Below, in pieces: positions 57,932 through 64,000 of a stretch of DNA of 64,000 nucleotides (positions are counted from its first letter, which is position 1; each line of letters opens with the position of its first letter). A program made the position numbers and the translations under genes. Source of the stretch: Microcoleus sp. FACHB-831 (GTDB lineage Bacteria; Cyanobacteriota; Cyanobacteriia; Cyanobacteriales; FACHB-T130); NCBI RefSeq assembly GCF_014695585.1, contig NZ_JACJON010000079.1:99270-163269 (forward strand), given 5' to 3'. Under the pieces are notes generated by a model. It was not told the origin of the DNA, did not search any database, and saw only the letters and a list, made by a program, of their open reading frames with translations.

Positions 57932-60900
57932 ATGTTAAGCAAGCCAAAAATAGTTTCAAAGAGCGATCGCGCAGAAGGGCCAAAGCTGTTGGAAGATAAA
58001 GCAGCCAGGATTGTAAAACTAAAAAGACAAATTCGCCGAGGAAAAGAGGCACAGCGATCGCTCGAAGCAGCACTTTTGGAAAGTGAAAACCGCTACCAAA
58101 ACTTGGTGGAGTTGTCTCCATTAGCGATCGCCGTTCACAAACAAGAAAAATTTGTCTTTATCAACACCGCTGGAGCCAAATTATTGGGAGCAAATAGCCC
58201 AGAACAAATAATTGGCAAATCAATTTGGGATTTTATCCCTTTCGACTATCAAGAAAAGATAAAAGACCGACACCGAAAAATTCAGGAGGAAGGGAACCAA
58301 GCCGAGTTAATGGAACAAGAATTGATGCGCCTAGATGGGAAGGTCATCAATGTAGAAGTAGCCGGAATTGGGGTTACAGACGGGGGGGAATCGGCGACAC
58401 AAATTATTATTAGAGACATTACTAAGCGCAAGCAAATAGAGAAAGCACTAAGAGAGAGCGAAGATCGTTGGAGAGCGATCGCGCAAGCCATCCCCGTTCC
58501 CCTTGTAATTAGCCGCGTTAGCGATGGCGTAATTTTGTATGCCAACGAGCAAATTAGCGCGACCTTCGGCATGCCGCTAGAACAATTAATTGGTTGCAAG
58601 GCACTGGATTTTTATGACGAGCCAAAAGATCGGGAAGTAATACTGGAAATACTGAAACGAGATGGCTATCTCTTCAACCATGAGGTTAAGGTCAGAAACG
58701 CAGAAGGCAAGCCGTTGTGGATGGCAGTGTGTTTAAGGTTTTTAATGTTTAACGGCGAACCAGCTACCGTAGCCGCCTTGTACGATATCACCGAGCGCCA
58801 GCAAACAGAAGCCCACCTGCACCTTTTAGAACGAGCGATCGCCGCTAGCAGCAACGGCATTGTCATCACCGACGCTCAACAGCCAGACAACCCATTAATT
58901 TATGCCAATCCCAGTTTTGAGAAAATGACAGGCTACAAAGCAGCCGAAGTTATCGGTTGCAACTGCCGCTTCTTGCAAGGAGATAGTAAAGACCAGCCAC
59001 AACTAAACGAATTGCGTGCAGCTATTAGAGAAGGAAGAGAATCTCATATCATTCTCCGCAATTATCGCAAAGACGGCAGCGGGTTTTGGAATGAACTGCA
59101 TATTTCACCTGTCAGTGATTTGCACGGGCAAATTACCCACTTTGTAGGCGTTCAAAACGATATCACCGAGCTTTATAGCACGCAGGAGCGACTGCGCTTG
59201 ATGGAGTCGTGCGTAGTCAGCGCCAACGATGCAATTTTGATTACCGAAGCAGAAGCGATTGACCAACAGCAGGGGTCGAATATTGTATATGTCAACGAGG
59301 CTTTTACTCGCATGACAGGCTACAGTGCTGCCGAAATTATCGGTCAGACACCGCGCCGATTATATGGTGCTAAAACAGATCGCCAGCAACTAGATAAAAT
59401 TCGAGCTGCACTCAAGGAATGGCAATCGGTTCAAGTTGAGTTAATTAACTACCGCAAAGACGGCTCTGAATTCTGGGTGGAAATGAATATTGTGCCTATT
59501 GCAAATCAGAGGGGATGCTTTACTCATTGGGTATCGGTGCAGCGAGATATAACGAGCCGCAAACAGGCTGAAGCATTGCTGCGAGATAGCCAAGAGCGAT
59601 ACGAACTTGCCGTTCGCGGTGCTAATGATGGGTTGTGGGATTGGAATCTTAAAACCAATGAGGTTTATTTTTCCTGTCGCTGGAAAGCCATGCTCGGAGA
59701 CGAAGAGAACGAAGTATTAAACACCCCAGATGGATGGTTCAACAGAGTACATAGCGAAGATTTAGTCAGGGTAAAAGCAGAAATAGCAGCTCATCTGGAA
59801 GGTAACAGCCCCCACTTTGAAAGCGAACACCGGATGCGGCATGCTGATGGCACTTACCGATGGATGTTGAGCCGGGGATTAGCCGTTCGGGATGAAAATA
59901 AGCGGGCGTATCGGATGGCTGGTTCGCAAGCCGATATAACGGATCGGAAAGTGGCAGAGGAGCAATTAATTTATGATGCGTTTCACGATACCTTGACGGG
60001 GCTGCCCAACCGAGCTTTATTTATGGACAGACTAGGGCAGGCGATCGCGCGAACCAAACGGCGTCATGATTATCGATTTGCCGTTTTATTTTTGGATCTA
60101 GATCGGTTCAAGGTGGTTAACGAGAGCTTGGGACACAGCAGCGGAGATAGACTGTTGAACGCGATCGCCCAACGCCTGAAGCAATCTTTACGCCCCGAAC
60201 ATACCCTAGCCCGCTTGGGAGGAGATGAATTCACAATTCTGCTTGAGGATATCCACACTGTAGATGACGCGACGGAAGTTGCCCAGCAGATCCACAAACA
60301 ACTAGCCTTACCCTTCCACCTCGACGGTCATGAGGTCTATACAACAGCCAGCATTGGAATTACCCTGAGCTTTACGGGCGCAAACGGTTTGGGGTTAGAG
60401 GATGGAGAAAACACCCCCAACCCTGATTATCACTGGCCGGGATATGTCCTGCGCGACGGTTCAATAGCAATGTATCGCGCCAAGGCAATGGGAACCGATC
60501 GCTACACAGTGTTTGACAAATCAATGCACGCAAGGGCGGTGGCAAGATTGGAACTGGAAACCGATCTGCGCCGCACCCTCCAAGAAAATTCTGAATTATT
60601 AATTTTCAATTGCCGATTAGATCAATTAACACAAACTACCCATGCACCTGAGTTCTTCGCTACTTCTTTGGGAGTTGAGGCGCTAAAGCTCGAAGATAAA
60701 CTCAGCCAAGGGTCAATAAACAAAACTAAGACCTCAAAACTATTGCTGCACTACCAGCCAATTGTGTGCTTGCATAGCGGCGAAATACGAGGTTTTGAGG
60801 CTCTTGCCCGTTTAAATCATCCCGTTAGAGGTTTAGTTCCCCCAGCCGAGTTCATCCCTGTGGCCGAAGAAACTGGCCTGATCGTCCCTCTAGGAACGTG

Positions 60901-61489
60901 GGTTCTACGGGAAGCCTGTCGCCAAATGCGTGCGTGGCAGATGACCTGTCCGCAAAAGGAGCTTTTAACCATTAGCGTTAATCTCTCCAGCAAACAGTTC
61001 ATGCAACCGAATTTAATTGAGCAGGTTGACCAAATTCTTCAGGAAACAGGCTTAGATGGACGCAGTTTGAAGCTGGAAATTACCGAAAGTGTCATTATGG
61101 AAAATGTCACCGCCGCAATCGAACTAACTCGGCAGCTCAGAGAGCGTAATATTGAACTGTCTATCGATGACTTTGGTACGGGCTATTCTTCGTTAAGTTA
61201 TCTACACCACTTCCCAATTAATACCTTAAAGATAGATCGCTCTTTTATCAGTCGTATGAGTGTTAATGGCGAAGCCAAGAACGACGATATGACCCTAGAA
61301 ATTGTCCAAACCATCATCACCCTTGCCCATAATTTGGGGATAGATGTTACGGCAGAGGGGATTGAGACAGAGCAACAGCTAAATCGGCTCAGGGCGCTAC
61401 AGTGCGAACAGGGACAGGGATATTTTTTCTCTAAACCTTTAGATAGTCAGGCAGCTTCAGGGTTGCTGGCAGCAAAGAGGCATTGGTAG
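57932..61489 (+). CDS. PAS/LOV-GGDEF-EAL cyclic-di-GMP enzyme
   Basis: 1185-aa soluble signalling protein. A short coiled N-terminus is followed by PAS (about 50-165), PAS (165-285), a LOV-type PAS (290-405, GCNCRFLQ with Cys345, NYRKDGSGFWN, FVGVQNDI), PAS (410-530) and PAS (540-655). GGDEF follows (motif at 763-767) and then EAL (motif at 956-958, with ITESVIM, IDDFGTGYSS and KIDRSFI). Both output motifs look intact, so it may make and break c-di-GMP. The GGDEF domain has about 20 extra residues after ASIGITLSFTG, and the GGDEF-EAL linker is about 45 residues longer than usual. The small membrane gene follows after 156 bases. Confidence 0.94.
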   Translation: MLSKPKIVSKSDRAEGPKLLEDKAARIVKLKRQIRRGKEAQRSLEAALLESENRYQNLVELSPLAIAVHKQEKFVFINTAGAKLLGANSPEQIIGKSIWDFIPFDYQEKIKDRHRKIQEEGNQAELMEQELMRLDGKVINVEVAGIGVTDGGESATQIIIRDITKRKQIEKALRESEDRWRAIAQAIPVPLVISRVSDGVILYANEQISATFGMPLEQLIGCKALDFYDEPKDREVILEILKRDGYLFNHEVKVRNAEGKPLWMAVCLRFLMFNGEPATVAALYDITERQQTEAHLHLLERAIAASSNGIVITDAQQPDNPLIYANPSFEKMTGYKAAEVIGCNCRFLQGDSKDQPQLNELRAAIREGRESHIILRNYRKDGSGFWNELHISPVSDLHGQITHFVGVQNDITELYSTQERLRLMESCVVSANDAILITEAEAIDQQQGSNIVYVNEAFTRMTGYSAAEIIGQTPRRLYGAKTDRQQLDKIRAALKEWQSVQVELINYRKDGSEFWVEMNIVPIANQRGCFTHWVSVQRDITSRKQAEALLRDSQERYELAVRGANDGLWDWNLKTNEVYFSCRWKAMLGDEENEVLNTPDGWFNRVHSEDLVRVKAEIAAHLEGNSPHFESEHRMRHADGTYRWMLSRGLAVRDENKRAYRMAGSQADITDRKVAEEQLIYDAFHDTLTGLPNRALFMDRLGQAIARTKRRHDYRFAVLFLDLDRFKVVNESLGHSSGDRLLNAIAQRLKQSLRPEHTLARLGGDEFTILLEDIHTVDDATEVAQQIHKQLALPFHLDGHEVYTTASIGITLSFTGANGLGLEDGENTPNPDYHWPGYVLRDGSIAMYRAKAMGTDRYTVFDKSMHARAVARLELETDLRRTLQENSELLIFNCRLDQLTQTTHAPEFFATSLGVEALKLEDKLSQGSINKTKTSKLLLHYQPIVCLHSGEIRGFEALARLNHPVRGLVPPAEFIPVAEETGLIVPLGTWVLREACRQMRAWQMTCPQKELLTISVNLSSKQFMQPNLIEQVDQILQETGLDGRSLKLEITESVIMENVTAAIELTRQLRERNIELSIDDFGTGYSSLSYLHHFPINTLKIDRSFISRMSVNGEAKNDDMTLEIVQTIITLAHNLGIDVTAEGIETEQQLNRLRALQCEQGQGYFFSKPLDSQAASGLLAAKRHW

Positions 61490-61645
61490 CAGTTAGCAAG
61501 TTCGCAATTAATTTTTAGCAGTCATTGCTCGCGGTTGTCGGTTAGCCGGTAATGGTTAAGTGTGGGTTATTGGGGATTAATAGATAATGGCAATAACAGC
61601 GATCGCAATAAAACTAACAACTAACAACTAACAAACGATTAAAAG

Positions 61646-62029
61646 ATGAAAGACATAGACCCCTTAGAAAATAAAGACATTAACCGCTTGCAGATGTTTT
61701 TCTATCTTGTCCCAGTAGTCGGAGTTTTCCCCTCACTCTGGACGCTGTATCGAAGGCAGGGCAACCGGGAACAACAATCTGTGAGTCGGCTGTCTGTGAC
61801 ACTAGCTCTCGCTTGGGTGTCTGCATACGTTTTATTAGGTGCTGGAGCGCAAATTTCCGAAATTTCACAGGAATTGACACTGCGCCTATTATTTATGAAT
61901 AGTATGCTTACTTCTAGTTATTTTTTGGTGTGTGTGTGGTTGATGGTTCGCTTATCGCAACGCAAGCAAGTGCGGCTGCCTGGAATTAGCCGTTTGGCCG
62001 ATCGCGTAGCCAGGAGACGCTTATTGTAA
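61646..62029 (+). CDS. Small membrane protein
   Basis: 127 aa with three hydrophobic segments (about 16-33, 48-66 and 82-101) and basic ends. I recognise no named family, although such proteins seem to occur beside LCP-family genes in cyanobacteria. It lies between the GGDEF/EAL gene and the LCP gene on the same strand. No catalytic motif is visible. Confidence 0.72.
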   Translation: MKDIDPLENKDINRLQMFFYLVPVVGVFPSLWTLYRRQGNREQQSVSRLSVTLALAWVSAYVLLGAGAQISEISQELTLRLLFMNSMLTSSYFLVCVWLMVRLSQRKQVRLPGISRLADRVARRRLL

Positions 62030-62298
62030 GCTAACGAGCATTGGCTAGAAAATGGGAGCTACGAGTAGATTCTAAAAATCTACTAGCTCATTCATCCTCT
62101 ATTTGCTGCTCGTGCTACTACGCTTCGCTGTACTTGTTGCTAAAAGCTAATAGCCAATTTCCCTGATATTGGTGCTAAGGGTCAGAAAAACTGCTATGAG
62201 TGTTCTTGTTGCAAACTCATCCGCCTAATAACAGATGCGAGGATGAGTGAATGCTCTATGTGGTTTACTAATTGATTTGAGCAATAGCCATCATTTTT

Positions 62299-63729
62299 TT
62301 GTGTGTGAGGAAGCCAGTGCCAGCTCGAAAAAATCCCCAAACTAGCCCTCGGAGGCCAAAAACTGCTAACCCGGCTGCGAAAAAGCCTGTCAAAACTCAT
62401 TATGGCCGTTGGCTTTGGCTTTGGTTGGGTTTGAGCGGGGTGGCGATGGTGTCTGCTACTGCGGGGGCACTTTTAGCCGTCTCTCTTGCTAGCACGCCTT
62501 TACTGCAACACAAGCTGAGTGCGGAGGATGCAGCGGTTTTTGATAGCGATAGCATCTCCCGCAGCAGTCTACGGCTGCCAGAATTAACGCGCCCGGTTAA
62601 TATTTTGGTTATGGGAATCAAGGTGATTGCTTCAGATCTGGATAATCCCCCGCCTGAAACCAAAAATCTGAGTTACGACCCCCTAGTTAACTCGTTTGAG
62701 GGTCTGACGGATGTGATGTTGCTGATGCGGTTTAATCCAGAGACGCAGAAGATTAGCGTTTTATCTATTCCGCGAGATACTCGGGTTGTCGTGGATGGGC
62801 GAGGCGCTGTCAAGATTAATGAAGCGAATATTTCCGGGGGGCCAGCTAAGACGGCTAAGGTGGTCAGCGAGCTAGTGGAAGGCGTTGCGATAGATCGCTA
62901 TGTCAGAGTGAACGTCCAAGGCGTGGAAAAGCTAATAGACGCCTTGGGGGGTGTCACTGTGTACGTTCCAAAGGACATGAAGTATCGCGACGATACTCAG
63001 CACCTGTACATCGATCTCAAAGAGGGAAAACAACATCTAAATGGCGATCAGGCGCTGCAATTGTTGCGCTTTCGCCATGACAAGTTAGGGGATATCGGTC
63101 GAATTCAGCGACAACAATTGGTTATGAGGGCGCTGATGGAACAATCGCTGAATCCCACTACTTTGGCCAAAATGCCCAATATTCTCTCTGTGATTCAGTC
63201 GCACATTGATACCAATTTGAGTGTGGAAGAGCTGCTGGCGCTGGTTGGGTTCGGTGTTAAGACAGAGCGATCGCAAACCCAAATGTTGGTGCTGCCGGGA
63301 GATTTTAATGGAGACGGACACCGTGATGTTAGTTATTGGTTGCCCTCTCGGCGCGGCATCCAGAGGCTGATGGCTCAGTATTTTGACCAAGGGTATAGCA
63401 CGCGCACGCCTGTTAATCCAGCCCGTATGAGGGTGGCTATTCAAGATAGTACGGGAAACCCGCAAGCTGTCAAAGATCTGGTTAAGACACTCACTGGCGC
63501 TGGCTACCAAAATGTTTCGGTTGACTCACCCTGGCGCGAACCTTTGAAGGTGACTCGCATTGTGGCTCAACAAGGAGATGATGATAGTGCAAAAGCCATC
63601 TATCGCGCTCTAGGATTTGGGGAAGTTAGAGTTGAAAGTACTGGAAACGTGGCATCGGATGTCACAATTCAACTTGGCCGAGATTGGGCAGCGAAATCAG
63701 CCCCTAATTCCGGTTTTATCTCTCGTTAA
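62299..63729 (+). CDS. LCP (LytR-CpsA-Psr) family protein with LytR_C domain
   Basis: 476 aa. A proline/lysine-rich N-terminus and one transmembrane segment (about 37-60) precede the LCP domain (about 95-275): ILVMGIK, SIPRDTRV with the phosphate-binding Arg, and LLRFRHDKLGDIGRIQRQQ. The C-terminal LytR_C domain spans about 375-460. LCP enzymes transfer lipid-linked polymers to peptidoglycan or the cell surface, which fits the exopolysaccharide theme. The start is not certain: TTG 62299, GTG 62305 or GTG 62317 (with GAGGAAG close before it) are in frame. Confidence 0.93.
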   Translation: MCVRKPVPARKNPQTSPRRPKTANPAAKKPVKTHYGRWLWLWLGLSGVAMVSATAGALLAVSLASTPLLQHKLSAEDAAVFDSDSISRSSLRLPELTRPVNILVMGIKVIASDLDNPPPETKNLSYDPLVNSFEGLTDVMLLMRFNPETQKISVLSIPRDTRVVVDGRGAVKINEANISGGPAKTAKVVSELVEGVAIDRYVRVNVQGVEKLIDALGGVTVYVPKDMKYRDDTQHLYIDLKEGKQHLNGDQALQLLRFRHDKLGDIGRIQRQQLVMRALMEQSLNPTTLAKMPNILSVIQSHIDTNLSVEELLALVGFGVKTERSQTQMLVLPGDFNGDGHRDVSYWLPSRRGIQRLMAQYFDQGYSTRTPVNPARMRVAIQDSTGNPQAVKDLVKTLTGAGYQNVSVDSPWREPLKVTRIVAQQGDDDSAKAIYRALGFGEVRVESTGNVASDVTIQLGRDWAAKSAPNSGFISR

Positions 63730-63764
63730 GCGTGCAGGTTTGGTAAAAAGCGATCGCGCTAATA

Positions 63765-63789
63765 TTAGCTGCCAACTATTGGCGGCTAA
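63765..63789 (+). terminator. Hairpin after the LCP gene
   Basis: TTAGCTGCCA (63765-63774), loop ACTAT, TGGCGGCTAA (63780-63789) with one G-U pair, followed by TTTGCTATTTGG. It lies 36 bases after the LCP stop. Confidence 0.5.
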
Positions 63790-63898
63790 TTTGCTATTTG
63801 GCTAAAGTGCGTAAGGGAGCGATCGCTCTTATGTGAAAACTACAGATAAGTTGAGAGTAAATTCCACATTGCCAATTTTCGTGGCTTATACCATTTCA

Positions 63899-64000
63899 CT
63901 AAATTCCTGATACAGATAAAGCTTCCAGAATAAAATCCCATCCCGTCACCGAAGCAATTACTGTTTGGCTAAGTTGGGCAAGAATTTCTTCCACAGCAAC
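63899..64000 (-). CDS. 3' end of a gene running off the window
   Basis: From the right edge the minus strand is open for 33 codons (VEEILAQLSQTVIASVTGWD, then FILEALSVSGI) and ends in TAG at 63899-63901. The peptide looks protein-like and amphipathic, but it is too short to name. The gene would converge with the LCP gene. Confidence 0.4.
   Translation of the reverse strand, partial: VAVEEILAQLSQTVIASVTGWDFILEALSVSGI

Noticed and set aside
57729..58121. 130-codon minus-strand frame across the GGDEF/EAL start
   Set aside because: It overlaps the start of a strong gene and has no recognisable motif or start signal.

Overview
The window looks like chromosomal DNA of a cyanobacterium, probably filamentous (Oscillatoria/Microcoleus-like). 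Three things support this. The octamer GCGATCGC (HIP1) recurs throughout coding and non-coding DNA. Several genes belong to cyanobacterial families: cyanoexosortase A and its partner, HpsE-type glycosyltransferases, the CyRepA1-like protein and AAA-like/WD40 proteins. Multi-PAS signalling proteins are very large. Housekeeping genes (nadA, hemL, hisIE, uvrB, rpe, one tRNA-Val) are scattered singly between accessory genes.

Layout. 0-9 kb: a Crp-family regulator, an M61 peptidase, and a two-gene phosphorelay on the minus strand (a 1516-aa GAF/PAS/LOV histidine kinase followed 9 bases later by a receiver-kinase hybrid). 9-13 kb: a DUF2064/GT2 pair, nadA, a decayed IS630 transposase, a possible pseudoknotted RNA and tRNA-Val(GAC). 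13-15 kb: small plus-strand genes (LOG/DprA-like, MAPEG, YajQ, DUF202). 15-24 kb: a minus-strand accessory block with a plasmid-type replication protein, a Ser/Thr kinase-AAA fusion and an AAA-TM-WD40 protein with 14 repeats. 24-28 kb: hemL, hisIE and an MFS transporter. 28-34 kb: a 1170-aa protein joining an eCIS-type DUF4157 domain to annexin-type repeats and a hydrophobic C-terminus, followed by a small unknown gene and flanked on both sides by paralogous TPR genes. 34-43 kb: a minus-strand exopolysaccharide locus (two GT2 enzymes, a DegT aminotransferase, cyanoexosortase A and its partner, Wza-like export protein, Wzc-like tyrosine kinase). 43-48 kb: a methyltransferase bracketed by a 71-bp direct repeat, a dienelactone hydrolase and uvrB. 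48-51 kb: a 4x19-residue repeat protein, a fused DNA methyltransferase/nuclease-like protein, and a CsbD/lipoprotein/helical-protein group. 51-57 kb: a CHASE chemoreceptor, rpe, an S8 peptidase with an altered catalytic residue, and a serpin. 58-64 kb: a LOV-containing GGDEF/EAL protein, a small membrane protein, an LCP-family protein and the 3' end of another gene.

The genes suggest a surface-and-signalling lifestyle. Two LOV proteins could couple blue light to phosphorelay and c-di-GMP output, the chemoreceptor could feed motility, and the exopolysaccharide/exosortase locus and LCP protein build the cell surface. The most unusual item is the DUF4157-annexin protein, which reads like an effector or toxin of an extracellular contractile injection system, although no injection-system structural genes lie in the window. 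All functions are inferred by reading the sequence; no database search was run.
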